Shown here one piece after another: positions 1-13,339 of a stretch of 64,000 nucleotides of DNA. Where the stretch lies: assembly GCA_024349245.1 (NCBI GenBank), contig JALDNG010001395.1, positions 29,356 through 93,355 on the forward strand. Direction: 5' to 3'. The DNA is from Neodontobutis hainanensis (taxonomy: Eukaryota; Chordata; Actinopteri; Gobiiformes; Odontobutidae). Within the stretch, counting starts at the first letter, position 1, and the number at the start of each line of letters is the position of its first letter. A model generated the notes under the pieces. That model searched no databases and was not told the origin of the DNA. It worked only from the letters and a program-made list of their open reading frames with translations. The position numbers were made by a program, and so were the translations under genes.

Positions 1-161
1 AACTTTCTTCTAAAATAAAAGCACAAAACCGGAAATAGTAACACAGTTGTTAGAAACTATTTTAGTCATTAACAACCCGCGTTCTTTACAGAAAAAACTA
101 AGTCTTACGTTATAATTAAAGACTGGCAGCAGTGATAGCAGTGTGTAAACATAAGTCCTAC

Positions 162-267
162 CTGATATTGGATAATGATATTGGGTAACATCGTAAGAAC
201 CGGGGCCAACTGTTGGTGAAGTGGTGCTTGTTGTCAGAAATGTCACTCTCGGAGCTCGTGCGTACAT
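162..267 (-). CDS. stpg2: STPG2-like sperm-tail PG-rich repeat protein, first coding exon (partial)
   Basis: The exon reads on the minus strand from an ATG at 267 and ends in a donor (CAG|GTAGGA) at 162; the rest of the gene lies beyond the left edge. The peptide starts MYARAPR and contains VGPGSY, the Pro-Gly-rich (SHIPPO/STPG) signature. As I recall it, human STPG2 starts MYDRAPR and has VGPGSYQV soon after, which is why I choose the inner ATG. An in-frame ATG at 291 would add MFGSDTGR and cannot be excluded. Family members are structural proteins of sperm flagella and ciliary axonemes. Other STPG or ODF3/CIMAP relatives are possible because only one exon is visible. An X-box candidate lies about 150 bp upstream (416-428). 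Confidence 0.6.
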
Positions 268-415
268 TCTCCCTGTATCCGAACCAAACACCTGTGAAGT
301 TTAGTGATAATAATAACTCTAAGTCTTTTGAAAAGGCATGCAGTTTTGCCCTAATTAAAGTTTTGCCCCTAACATTCCCCCAGCGCTTTCTGCAACGTCT
401 TGAAGAATGTGCATC

Positions 416-428
416 GTTGCCTGGAAAC
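416..428 (-). promoter_or_regulatory. RFX-type X-box candidate upstream of the STPG2-like gene
   Basis: On the plus strand the site reads GTTGCCTGGAAAC. It has a perfect GTTGCC half-site, a 1-nt spacer and GGAAAC, one base away from the RGYAAC second half. RFX transcription factors bind imperfect inverted repeats of this form in promoters of ciliary genes. The site lies about 150 bp upstream of the STPG2-like start codon. Function is inferred from motif and position only. Confidence 0.4.
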
Positions 429-720
429 CAAGTGTCGTTACTCAGCTACCGGAAATGACTGACGCCGCTCTTTTTCATTACTACAGTCGTAAATTAAATA
501 ATACAACCGAACCTTGTCCAGTTTGTTTTTATTTTTGTGCTCCACCCCAGCATTAAATACAAAGGGTTAAGACACTATCAATGAATTGTATGTAGGTTAA
601 AGACCACTACAGAGTTTCTTGGATAAACATGGTAAAAGCCTACCATCTAGTGGATGAAACAGTGAGACCAAGGTGCATGGATGTGACTAATAGCCTAATT
701 GTAAGTAGTTGTCTTGTGTT

Positions 721-1126
721 TAGGTGCACGTGGCAGAGTGGTTAGCACTCCTGCCTTACAGCAAGAAGGTCGTGAGTTCAAAACCCGGCCGACTCAAATA
801 TTCTAGGCCGACTCTGGTCTTTCTGTGAGGAGTCTGCATGTCCTCCACGTGTTACCGTGGGTTCTCTCCGGGTACTCCGGCTTCCTCCCACCGTCCAAAG
901 ACATGCATGTACAGGTTAATTGGCAACTCTAAAGTGTCCCTAGTGAATGAATGTGAGAGTGAATGATTGTCTGTCACTGTCTGTCTCTAAATGTCAGCCC
1001 TGCGACTAACTGGCCACTGTCCAGGGTGTACCCCGCCTCAGGCCCAAAGCTGCTGGGATAGGCTCCAGTCACCTGCGACCCCTAACGGGACAAAGCGGTA
1101 GAAAATGAATGAATGAATGAATGAAT
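721..1126 (+). repeat. tRNA-headed SINE-like dispersed repeat with (GAAT)n tail
   Basis: The 5' end resembles a tRNA gene, with a box A-like TGGCAGAGTGGTTAGCAC and a box B-like GAGTTCAAAACCC. A body widespread in teleost genomes follows (tcctcccaccgtccaaagac, then ccagggtgtaccccgcctc). It ends in repeated gaat units after gcggtagaaaatgaatg. No coding capacity was seen. The family identification is from memory. Confidence 0.7.
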
Positions 1127-1787
1127 GTCTTGTGTTTTTTAAAATCCATTCCATTTATTAAAAAAATCAACAAATCTACGACAAAATATAATAAAAGCAT
1201 GCATAAAATCTGAAGATTCATAGTTTTTACCTTTGCTTGCTCCTTTTGCCTCATTTTGTTCAAATAAACTTTTCACACTCGCTGACTGTGTCCTGGACAT
1301 ACACAATTATATTTAAACAATTTAACCCATCTTTTACTATTTTTCTTTTATGTGCTTTTGTCTTCTTTTTATTATCGACATAATGGAGATTTGATTTTTT
1401 TTTTTTTTCAAAAATTGGTCATTTGTTACAGTATTCATTCTTATGCTTTGTCCCTACTTAATGAATAAATAAATATTATTAATTGATTAACAAAAACTTT
1501 ACCTATGTCAATAACAAGCAGACACCAAACTTCTATTTTGTGTTTAGTTGTTTTAACAAGTTCTTTCCAGTAGATGGCAGCAAAACTCTTTAAGTGAGTC
1601 TGCTTCAAATGCACATGAAGACATCTGCTGCCTTTATTGACGATTGTATATCTGGACATTACGAATGTGTAATGATATTTCAAACCCTACCAAAAGAGAA
1701 AAATACAATAAACCAGGCATATAATTCATTTATAAAAGTGTAGTTAAGTTTTAGAAATATTTATATAATTTATACTTGTACGCATGC

Positions 1788-1795
1788 TATAAAAA
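1788..1795 (+). promoter_or_regulatory. TATA-like element upstream of bri3bp
   Basis: TATAAAAA occurs about 200 bp upstream of the bri3bp ATG. The spacing would allow a TSS near 1820 and a 5' UTR of about 170 nt. It rests on motif and position only; the surrounding DNA is AT-rich, so chance occurrence is plausible. Confidence 0.3.
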
Positions 1796-1990
1796 GGAGA
1801 GACAATAAATAAAAGGTGAAGCAACATCCGTAGGAATTTACACGACGTCCATGAAAGCAGCACTCGTTCTCAGCCCCATCCCATCGAGCCTCTGTCATCT
1901 TCCTCCGAGGTGACATTCGGCAGCTAACACCCTTATTTCCACTGAGCATTTTTCTGTACGTTTACTCCAACATCTTGTCCAATCGTCGCC

Positions 1991-4415
1991 ATGAAAAGAG
2001 TCTGTTTTTTCGCCGTTTTCTTGGTGCTTTCCGCGTCTTTGCTGTGCGCCTCCGAAGCGGCCAGAAGCAGGAGCAGCGGCAGTAACCAGAACAGCTTCCG
2101 GCGAGCTAACGGCGTTTATCAGACTCTGAGCAGCGTGTTTGGAGAAGAAAATATAAGAGGGCTATACAAGGTGAGCTTTTATTAACAACTTTTATTATTT
2201 TCATGTTTAAAAGAGGCTAATAGCCGACACCGAGTTGTAGTTTTAGCTTGGTTAACATAAAAATAGCTTCACAGGCCTAGTGGCTAACATTTAACGGTTG
2301 CCATTTTGAGAAATTAGCTATTATCTATTATTTATCATTCTTTCTGTGGTGCCAAGTTACTTATTTTAAGTTTCAGCGAATATTTTGGTAAATGCAATTA
2401 TGTTTAGGTATTTTTCATTCATTCTGTGAGGTTCATTAATGAGGAGAGTGTAGTAGAAAAGTGTAGTAGTCCCTTTTGCATCTTACAACACTTTTATTAA
2501 CTAGTTTTTAAAATTTTAATGAATTAGCAGCTTGTGTGTTGTTTAAGCGGGTAAACTGGACTTCCTTTATTTGGAGAAGCTTCCTGGATGTAGTTACCCG
2601 CCAGAGAGACCATATGTGACATATGTTTGTATAAAATACATGATAACCCAACTCAAGAACACATTTGTTGTTATATTAAAAGCTACTGTGCAAGTGTAAA
2701 GTGTATAGAAGGTGTTGGCATGCATTTATCTTGTCTAAATTCTGTTTTTAAATATTTGCAACACCAAAAATGAGCACTTCCTAGAACAAGCTCCACAGTG
2801 TCACGTCTGAAATAATGTATGGACTTGCATTTAAATTGACATTGAAGTTTATTATTTGCGTATTTAAGGATCACAATTAGTCTTTTTCACAATTCTTCCT
2901 GGGGTTCACATTTACACAGCATATAATATTACTAAAACATAATTATAACACCGGTTACTGTCAATGAGTTGATATTATTTCTTTCTGGATTAATGGTTGC
3001 TTCAGTTTGTGTGTTTCATCCACCAATACTGCAATATACCATTCTTGTGTAGCAATAATGTGAACTCAAAAGACAAAAGCAGAAATGACATATTTGCTGT
3101 CAAAGCTTTTTTGGAAGTTACTGGCCAAAAACTATAAATTACAGAACGTAAATTATATTTAAAAAAAAATTGAGCAAGTTTACAGAAGTATTTGAATATC
3201 TAAAAAGTGTAATTTTCTTTTACAAATAAACACATTTTAGTTCTGGTTTAGACCTGGTTTAATCCTGGTTTAGACTGAGTTTTAAACGTCTTTAAGCTCA
3301 GTTTAGATTTAGTCATGTAGCAATTGCTTGAAAAGCATCATTGTCAACCAAGACTGGCATCTTTAACGTTGTTGTCATTAACAAGCAAATAAACTCTGAA
3401 CTTTGACAAGTTACAGCTCGCTCATTAACGAGTTGTCATGGTTTCATTTGTTTGTTTCACTCAGATTAATTTGACGGTTACATGACATGAATAGAAGAAA
3501 TAACCACTTCCATTTAGTGAGAACACGTCTTGTTATAATCTCAACAAAAATGTAAATAACAATTTATGCACAAGATTGAGGAAGAGGTAACAGCCCAATG
3601 TGGGTTTGCAGCAGCAACTCCTTCCTTCAGTTCATTAGTGGGGGTGTTTGAGTGAGTATACAAAAGTAACCTTGTGTTGCTTTCAAATCAGATCATTCTG
3701 ATTACAGTATACTATTACAGTTTTTCTTATGAGACAATAGCAGGGGCTAGGGCTGTCACATTGTTAGACATTTCATTTTTCCATTAACATTATTCTTATC
3801 TTTGTCTCTAGTTTTTCTCCAAAACAACAGAGCGCTTTGTTCATGGAGTGGACTCTTTTCTTGACACTCTCTGGAAGATCTGGTCCGACCTGTTGGACGT
3901 GATGGGCATCGACTGTAAGTATTTTAGCTGTTTCTCAAAAATCTCCTTCTACTCTATCTCTTTTACATTAAAATTTTTTCCTTTCCTCTAAAGCGGCCAA
4001 CTTGAGCCACTACTTCAGCCCCACGTCTCTGACCAGCTCCCCGGCCCGCGCCCTGCTGCTGGTGGCCGCGGTGCTGGTTGCCTACTGGTTCCTGTCCATG
4101 TTTCTGGGGGCATTCTTCTACCTGCTGCATGCCGTGTTCGGACGCTTCTTCTGGCTGGCCCGCGTGGCTCTGTTCGCCCTGTCCTGCCTCTACATCCTGC
4201 AGAAGTTCGAGGGCGACCCTGAGCGTGCCGTGCTGCCCCTGTGCTTCATCATGGCGGTGTACTTCATGACAGGGCCTGTGGGGGCGTACTGGCGCAGAGG
4301 AGGGGGGTCCGGTACACTGGAGGAGAAGATTGACCACTTAGACACTCAGATCAGACTGTTGAACATCAGGCTGAGCCGCGTCATAGACAGTTTAGAGCAC
4401 ACCGGGGAGCAGTAG
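1991..4415 (+). CDS. bri3bp: BRI3-binding protein (three coding exons)
   Basis: Exons are 1991-2170, 3812-3914 and 3994-4415, with GT donors and AG acceptors. They total 705 nt, giving 234 residues and a TAG stop, against about 251 in human. Residues 1-23 form a hydrophobic signal segment, followed by a basic stretch (RSRSSGSNQ). The middle exon carries TERFVHGVDSFLDTLWKIW. The last exon holds YFSPTSLTSSPARALLLV and two or three membrane segments (ALLLVAAVLVAYWFL, a second near FFYLLHAVFGRFFW, a third near LPLCFIMAVYFM), then a charged C-terminal amphipathic helix (EEKIDHLDTQIRLLNIRL). This order matches BRI3BP, an integral membrane protein of internal membranes reported to bind BRI3 and to be linked to apoptosis and p53 stability. 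All three exons read without indels, unlike several other genes here. Confidence 0.95.
2171..3811 (+). other. bri3bp intron 1
   Basis: AT-rich intron sequence from donor GTGAGC at 2171 to an acceptor in tctctag at 3811. I see no transposon ends, RNA gene or alternative exon. Confidence 0.6.
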
Positions 4416-7400
4416 GCCCCAACTATGTCCACACTAAAGCATTTTTATTTTAAAATATAGCTGAGTTTTCACAAAGTTTCCAAGCAACTCCAAGTCCGGG
4501 CTTTAGTTTAAACAACCTGCGTTAAAAAAAAAAAGGAAACTAACCCTTTTTTAAAAAAAAAAAAAAAAAAAAACAAAGTTTACCTGTTTATTTCTTTATA
4601 CTATTGTGTAACTGTGAGTTTCAGGGCACACTACCATCACATGAGATTACATATCTCACCAGAGCATGTTACTTTAATGCAAATCCACATTAGGACCAGA
4701 CACCACTGGGTTTAACGTTAGCTCCACTCCCCTTTGTAACAAAGGTTGTTTGCTATTAGAACTTTTTAATCCAGCGGTGAGCACAGATTAAGCTGTGCAT
4801 GAAAAAGTAGTTTAATGTCACCCTTGCCTTGTTTGTTGCAGTTAAAACAAACTTTAGTGCAGTTCTTCAAGTGTGTTGCTCATTAAAATAGAGCCACCTA
4901 ATTATGAAAACCAAATTACACCAAAGAGCCACCACGGACAAGTCTAAACATCAAAAATTACACATATTTTAGCTTTCAAGAGATCAGAAAAATAAATTGT
5001 CCATGAATACCAATAAGACATTTAAGATTAATGCATGCATTGCTCAGTCCAGCAGCGAGCATGTATATTATATTAACTTCTGTTGAAGACACAAAACGCC
5101 ATAACCAATCAGGTTTAGATTGTGAAAAACATAAGTCCCTACTAATTAGAATCTACTGTCATTTATAAATTACTTATGAGGGCTTCAACAGTGTTTTAAA
5201 ATGAAAACGCATTAGTGTGGATATTACTTTCTGAATCTGTATTGACAGGAAGGTGGCATTTGTTTTTCCCTGCGTTACCAATGCAACATAACTACTGTCT
5301 ATTCCCTGCTCTATTGTCAGACGTGACAATACTCCCTAAGAACAGTATTTTATCTGCTACATAAGATTTTTATTATTAATATCTTTGTGGGTTTTTTTAA
5401 GTTTTTCTTTTCGAGATCCTTTGTGAATTTTTGCTGTACAAAGGTATGTCACATCTAAACAGTCTAAAATGTTGATGTTTGGGTGAGTTATCAATGCGTT
5501 AGCAGCAACACAAAGGTATATTTTCAGTTTGTACATATACTCTACTCGCATTTGCAAAAATATGTCATGTATTTGAGATGTATTTATTAATTTTCCATCC
5601 AGAATCATGTAGTTTTGAGTCTCATAGTGGCAGTAGTTACATCAGGACCTCGTCTGTGTGTGTGGATGTGTGAATGTATGTGTCAAACTGAACTGCACTG
5701 AAAACAGAAAGTCATCAAAAGTTTTAGAATATTACAGACGGGCAGCAATATCTCAGGGACACAACTCTATATCGACAATTGGATTTGATATGAAGCGTAT
5801 TAAAACCATGTCTCTGATTATACACTTCACTTAAACCGCCTTTTACACTTAATCTTTTTTTTTTTTTTTTAAGCCACATGCCAGTGCATGTAAATATTCT
5901 TGCTTTATTGTCATGTAAAGGTCTTGTGCCTTGATTTTTGTATTGTCCGAGTCATTTGACACACATTAGAGCTCACTTTGACCACTTTTTTAACTTATAA
6001 ATGTAGATAATAACCATCCTCTTTGATTTTTATGATAAACAGGACCCTATAAACATTGTTTTGTTCATCACTGTAGACTTGCACTTCTAATACTATTTAA
6101 ACTCTAGAGTGATAGTTCTCTGCTGGTTTCACCCTTAAATAGCCCTGATCAATTCACATTCTGAAATATTGTATTAGAAATTATTTAAAATTGACCACTT
6201 TAGTGACCTTAACCCTGTGTAGAAAAATATTAATGCATCATTTATTAACTGTAATGGCAGTATTGTAGGCGTAAATATTAGGAAACAAACATAAAATAAA
6301 TAGTAAATGATGATGAATTATTAGCATTCATTCATTCATTTTCTACCGCTTCGGCCAGTTAGCATATTCTTTGCTATTTGCCTAAATTTGAATATTCCTC
6401 ACTATGGGTAACACTTTCTTGCACTAGCGTTGTGTTATGTATTGTTGTATCGTGAAGTAAATGTATTAAGAAAGCTTGAACACATTTTATCCAGGTTCAT
6501 GTTGTATGGTTACAATACTACTAATAATATTCCACTCTTTAACATTCACAATATGAGGCGTCACTGTTTCTCAAGACACTCTTCAATTTCATCCATTTTG
6601 CACGTTTTTAATCCATATCTTGCATCCCTTTTTACATTCCCAAATAATTGTTGACTGTAGAGATAGAAAACCCTTTTAAATGTGATTGTGGAAATTGAAT
6701 GTTGGTTGACAAAATTTACTGTTGTATAGTTTTCTCACTAGGCATGGGAGTCTGACGGTGTTAGGAAATCTTACTGGGAATACAGAAAGGCTAAAACAAT
6801 TATTGCAAATTAATAAAGATGTCATTTAAAAAAAAAAAAAGGCAAATTTTCTTTTTTTTTATTTAATTTGGAATCTGTCTCTAGTAAAAATTCTTTCTAA
6901 ATCTAATGTATTATTTCTGATCTGAGCAACAAATCAAAAGCCTTTTTTTATTTGTTTTGTTTGTATTGCATTTAATGTATTCAATTTTTGTGACATTTAA
7001 ACACTTAAAAGCAGTCTCATGCCCTGTACTGATTTAATGTGTTCTCTAAAAAATCGAATGCAGAAAAACGGACGAGTTGAACCAAATAAAGACTCTCCAC
7101 TTCATTTTTCAGGTCAAAACAAACTCTAGCGCAGTTGTTCTGTTACTCTGATTTACTTGGATAACTCCGAATGCTCCGTATTAACCTTTAGAGCTTCTAA
7201 ACAAGCTATGAGTCCCATTTCCTACTGAACTCTGGTACAGTTCGCTAAAATGTGAACCCCAGACGAACCGCAGACATCTGAACACACGCAAACAGAATGA
7301 GCACGGTAAATTGGCAACAAAAAGTATGTCATTTTTAGCTTCCCAAGAGTGGAAAAAGCAAACCTAAACAATATTGTTCTTTAAAACAAAGCTCTCGGAG

Positions 7401-10233
7401 ACAAACGTGGAAGAGGTCAATGGCACCATCTAGTGTGTCTCTTGAGAAATGCGTTTGGTTTGGTGCATTTTAAAATACCAGTTTTGGTGAAAACTAAGTA
7501 AAGCGGACTATATTTGTAAACGCAACTCGATTTGTAATATGTGGCCTTCCTAAACAAATTATGTACCACTTGCTGTTTTCTTAAACTATTTCCCTATAAT
7601 TGAAGGATTGATTATTGTGTAAATCGTGGCACTACTGCAGTCTCAAATAATTTTAAGTTGATCCTAACAAATTTTTTATTTTTTGTGCCAGCTTAACCAC
7701 TTATTAAATTGTCACTTTTTACCAAAAGCTGTTTATTACTTTTATTTTGAAAGATGCCACTAAATCTGGCACATTGTCGGATCAAACCCTGCTTAAATCT
7801 GTCATTTGTGTAAAGTACTGTATTTTATTGTTGCCCGGTTTTTATAATGTGCCAATGATGTATGATTTGTATATGTAGAAAGAATTATTGTTTCTTTTTT
7901 TTCTGTAACTTTTTGGAGGAAATGTGTAGAGTTGTGTAGTCTTTAACTTTGTGTGTGTTGTCAGAACAGGTTGGGAAAACTACTGAGTGAAAAATGAGAT
8001 CCATATTTAAATAAATTTAAAATGATACAGAATAAGAAAGTGTAGTTTTGTCATTCTGGAGTAATATTTTATCAGTGATAGACATTGATTCTTTTCAACA
8101 TATTGACTAAAATGATACATAATAATTATCTAATTCACAAAATCAATTTCCTCAAACTAGGGTTAGATTTCCACTATATTTTCAGATATGATTGTGAATA
8201 TTATCGTGAACAGAAATACAACTGTATTGTGTCATTTGAATAGAATATTTAACGAAATTAACCTTTAAGAATGATAAGTTGTATGTTCATGTGCCAGAGT
8301 CAGAGCTGCTGTAGAAGCCACTTTTAGGTCAACAGTTACAAGGCCTCTCAGCGTTTGGGTGGAGTTAACATGTTCTTCACGTGCTTGAGTAGTTTTTGTC
8401 CGATTTCCCACATCAACATGAAAAAAACGATTAGCCTGCGGGTATAATAAACAACAAAAATAAAAGAATAACTTTGGGCAAAGAACATTAAGTAGAGTAA
8501 AGTGAATTATTAAACTTAAATGTGAAGAAGTAGTTTATCTTATCCACAATCCAATAATTCATAAACTACTCATGTCTGAAAGTAACCATCTTTGTGAAAA
8601 TGGATCACAAAAAAATCATACTTACAGCCACAAAACAAAACCATTTCCATATTTTATTAAAAAGTAATTACTCTGGTACTTACATTGCATAGTGACAGTA
8701 ACATTTAGACTGTTAAAACAGGTTGGCTATGAAAAGCATTAAAAATACAAGGATCTGTCTCTTTAAAAATGATTAAAAATCTACAAAAACCTAACATTAC
8801 ACAACTCCATTCATATTTTTTGTGCTTAGTTATTGTTATAAGCTACATTCTTAGTACTGTATCACAAGTTACTTAACCATTAATTAACAAAGTGCTTGAA
8901 AAAACCTAACTACATTCTTCTTTTTTTTTTGCTCGTTCTTCTATCCCTTTATGTTACAGTGCTTTAAACGTCTTTACTGCCACTGCCTCTAAATGCTGTG
9001 TGTGCGACTCAACAGGTGCCACTCCAAGGATCTTAAAAACTTCACAAAAATCCATAATTCTAACTTAAATGTAACATAATTTGATCAGTTTAATCAAATT
9101 TTCTGCAAGATTAAAGCCTTGTTTTCACTGAAGCAATACATTTCAGGTTTGGGTAAGTTTCCATCACCAAAAAAAGCGTCCCTAAAAAGCATACCTGACT
9201 TTAGTATTCCACAGTTTTGAGTGTTTTTTTTTTTATGATGATACAGTAGCTCATCCCTGACTCAAGCTTGTGTTACTGTAATAATAAAAGCCTCATTTCC
9301 ACTGGAGCAGCAAGGTGCAGGTCAGAGTATCAGAGTAGTCTTCTTTCCAAAAGGTGGCGCTAAAAGACTGCAGTCTGTTGATTGGAGAATAGATAATCCT
9401 TACTCAAACTATCTTCCCCCAAATGAATTATGTATTGTTACTTTGATGAACGGCTGTCTTTTTTTTCCAAAACAAAGCTAGCGATTATTAGCAGCAGCTG
9501 TTTTCGGGTGTACAGCTGTTACTTTGGGAATTCAAACATTGCATTCATTGTCTTACATGCATTTGTGATCATGGCTGGCTTTTTTTTATCTCAGTAAAAG
9601 ACAAGCCCTCCAAGGTTGCCTTACAACATTAATAAAAAACACATAAGCACATAATTAAAAAATGTGCTATTGTGATCACGAGAAAGCCATCCATGCTTTT
9701 GTTAGTTCCCGATTTGTAATGGAATTAACCAGTTTGTGTCTCTCGCCTTCAACTTGTACAAATTGCTGCTGCTCGTCTGTTAATACTAGAAAACATGATT
9801 ACATCACTCCTGTCCTTTTCTTTCTCCACCGGCTCCCCATTTAGAAATTATTTTAAACTTGTGCTGTTTGTTTTTAAAAAAAGCATGGGCCTTGCAGTGA
9901 GGAAATTTCTTGTCAGGACAACCACCAGGGGGCGCCCAGCATGTTTTTGATGTTTTCATGTGAGATTTCAAGAGTTCATTGCTCAGTCAACACCTGTAAG
10001 AGGTCCTACAGCCGAAGTTAAAACTGTGAAGTAGAAATAAAAGTCTGTTTAAGGGTTACTGAACCAAACTGACCTGTGCTAACCCTGTATCGTACTGTAT
10101 CACTCCAGTGGAAACAAGGCTGTACAGATTTCAGAAGCCAATGTAGTGCACTGTAGCCCTTCTTTTTGTCCACAGTAGAGTCCTATAAAAGGCCTGCTGA
10201 GAACAAATCCAGTCTGGTGAAGGTGGAGTTGTG
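4416..10233. other. bri3bp 3' region and intergenic DNA between convergent bri3bp and wdr31
   Basis: This gap lies between convergent genes and probably includes a long bri3bp 3' UTR. AATAAA hexamers occur at 4991 and 7085. An A-rich run follows at 4548-4574. A short remnant of the (ATTC)n/ttctaccgctt tail of the 721-1126 repeat family, in reverse orientation, lies at 6326-6352. A LINE remnant is near 9745-9890. No other supported gene was found; the short open frames are isolated. Confidence 0.5.
9745..9890 (+). mobile_element. Remnant of a non-LTR retrotransposon reverse transcriptase, C-terminal part
   Basis: A plus-strand frame ends in TRKHDYITPVLFFLHRLPI. This closely resembles the TRKxDHITPVLxxLHWLPV block in the C-terminal region of L2/CR1-type fish LINE polymerases. 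The upstream sequence tgctgctgctcgtctgtt matches the AAARLL part in another frame, so at least one frameshift is present. A stop follows directly (ccatttagaa). It is a short decayed fragment. Confidence 0.6.
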
Positions 10234-13200
10234 TTAAAAGCGGGCGACGACTTTAATGTCCAGTCCAGCTCCTGTAGACACTCCGGAGCCATGAGCCTGG
10301 TTCGGACCCGGGCCCAGGTGGATGTGATGAAGACCTGAGTTAAAACTGGCGCAGATGAGATTGTCCGAGTCGCTGGGAGCGAGCGACACCAGAGGACCTG
10401 CCCCGTCCAGAGAGAGAGTCCCCAAACAGACTACCAAGAAAGAGGAAGGGGAACAACAGCTTAGATTAACCAGTATAGTCACAATATATGGATCTTATAT
10501 GGAACAAACAGTTACAGTAAAACTAAATTACTGAAGGTAAAATATAGTCTGGATCAGTATTACTTACATACAGCGTGTGTCTATAGTAATTATTTATTCA
10601 CTTATTTAATAAGGTTTTATTACTTATACTTTAATAAATTTGTATTAACAAGTTTTTATCTTGTACAGATTTTAATTTAGTGCATCATTCATAAAATGTT
10701 CCAGTATTCATATAATTTGTTTTGTAAATTATTTACCAGAATACAACCAGATCAAATAGTAACTGAAACTGAAAATGCAAAAGTGTGTTGTTTCTTTTCT
10801 CATCAAAAACTTCACCCTCCCTGGGTTTGAGCTTTTTAGAAACACGAACAGGCTGCATTTTGTCTCAGAGTGTTCGTTTCTTGGAAAAACTCTCATGATT
10901 CATATTTTAGAAAAAGAAAAAAAAAGGTTTGATAGTGGTAGGTTTTTATATAACCTCTGAACTAACACCTGTGAATACAAATAAAAAAATATCCTGATGT
11001 CCACAAAAGAGGACAGTGAAGAAAAGAAATAAACAATCTTAAGTATGTAAACTTTAATTGTTGTGGCTATATTAGAAACAAAATAAAGTATACATTCTGC
11101 TTCTTCTCATTTTGTCCATTTTGAAAGCCCCACTTAAATTTAAAATAACTTTTAAGAATGTGAGAAACACAAGCCAAAACATTATGACCACTAGAGACAA
11201 CAAAAATAAACTGTCAGGCTGCTTTTTTTATTCTAAAATGTTTCTACACAACCTGCAACTACTAATTAATCAAGTAAATATATTTAAAATATAAAAGAAA
11301 ACATGAATAGTAATATAAATATTTAATTGAATTTATGCATAAGTAGAACCTGACTAATAAGTGAAGGAATTCTTTATTTGTAGTCTCTGGACTGGGGTTG
11401 TGTGAGTCCAGATGGTGCTACCTGCAGTGTTCTGGTCCCAGATCTTGACGGAGTTGTCGTGGGAGGATGTCGCCACTTGAGGAGCGTCTCCTGGAGCCGT
11501 GGGCAGAAACACGCAGCAGGCCGTGGTCTGGACATGTCCTCTGTACTCCACCACCTTACAGCCGGGCTGCCGCAGGTCCCACAGCTGACACAGAGGGAAC
11601 AGAGCTGTCAAATTAAACTGAACTAACAGAAATGTGGAATAGAGACAAACAAAAGCAGTGTGTTCAGAGCGACAGAAGGCTGAAGGAGTTTGACATTAAT
11701 ATTAAAGACCAGCTGCTGAAGTGAGAAAGTAGCTGTTGGTTTTTCAGACACCATTCGGAAACTGATGTCAACAACTACATTTGCATTGTGTTAAATTCAG
11801 ACTTTGTCAGTACTCACAGTGTGATCTAATGGGTCTTATAAATCAGTCAGCCTAGGCTTCAGTAAAAGTGTGTTTTAGAATCTAAGGCTTAAATAAATGA
11901 AGAATTGAGGAAACACGTGCTAGTTTGAAATTCTTATGGTTGCATCCATTTACATTTATTTATTTAGCTGACGCTTTATCCAAAGCGACTTACATTGTTC
12001 TACAGTAATCACCAGTGTTACAGCCACTGAAGGCAAGGTGGGTTAAGTGTCTTGCCCAAGGACACAACGACACTATGAACTGTGGGGAGAGTGAGAATCG
12101 AACCGCCTACCTTCTGGTTGAAAGACAACCGCTCACGCACTGAGCTACTGCTGCCCCATCATCCCTATCCTTTATCCACTGGTCTCTACAACAACTGTGT
12201 GGATGTAAGCTCACTAGCTCATGTTTGCCGTCAGTGGCTGATTGTATTGAACATACCTGGTTGAGGTAAATGAACTAACCCATATCCATTTTAAAATGTC
12301 CATTCACACTAAAACCTAACAAGGGTCCTCTTGTAAATCACTGACAACAATACTTTCAAGCAGAAAACTAACCTGGAAATCCAACTGGTAAAAAACACCA
12401 GGACAGTTTATATTGTAGTGGGTAAATTCTATTTTTAAAAACAAACTTGGTCTTAATCAGGGCTTTCTCAAAAATCTTGTAATTTTTTTTTTATACACGT
12501 TGGAATGCCTCTTTCATCAAAATGTCTTCTGCAAAGTTTTCAGCCTCTATTGTAGCTCGAGATTATAAAACAAACCAAAGCCTCAGGTATTCGACATCAT
12601 CATTGTTCTCTGCTCTTGTGAAGCTCACCGTGGCCTCACAGCCTTGTCCTGCGAACCCATTACTGCTGGACACCAGGTAGTGTCCGTTCTGAGACACGTC
12701 ACAGTGAGTCTGGATGTACTGCTTGGCCGGGAAAGTGTTGGTCACCTGCCACGCTCGGCTGTCCCACACCCTGAGAACACGCACGCATAAAAAAGATTAG
12801 AGAAAAACATTTACAGAGGCACAGGGATAGAATTTAAGGCTTATATCAAATTAATATTAAAAGCCACATTGTTTAAATCACGTTACACTGATGACGTTTT
12901 ATAGCATTACACTGTTTAATTGTACCAACAGGTGTACCTCAGGGCTCTATCATGGGGCCACTTCTTTTTATTATATTTTAATCAATGACTTCAATCAAAT
13001 ATAAAAATGATGATGTATATATATATATTTCAGCACTTTCCACGGAGCTCGCAATATCTTTGCCTAAAGTGGCTTTTAATGAAATCCAAAATACTTTTAC
13101 TTAACTTTCACTTTTTGTTGTTTTAACCAACTTGTTCTTTTATTCTAATGTAACTGTCTTATTTATTGAATTATTTATGAGTATGGATAATTAAGATAAG

Positions 13201-13297
13201 ATTAAAATATATAATTTAACTGTGCACATACTATTATATACATATTAATTGTGCATATCCAAAGTCAGTTTCTTCATATATTGATGCAATTATTTAA

Positions 13298-13339
<42 letters not shown>

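Larger units (their letters stand above)
268..1990. other. Intergenic region between the STPG2-like gene and bri3bp
   Basis: The divergent promoters of the two genes lie at its ends. It contains the SINE-like repeat at 721-1126, AT-rich sequence from 1130 to 1790 with no supported gene, and a TATA-like site at 1788. Short open frames here lack domain content and splice support. Confidence 0.6.

Noticed and set aside
4078..4269. Second protein overlapping bri3bp exon 3 on either strand
   Set aside because: These are alternate-frame shadows of a GC-rich exon; only the BRI3BP frame shows family similarity.
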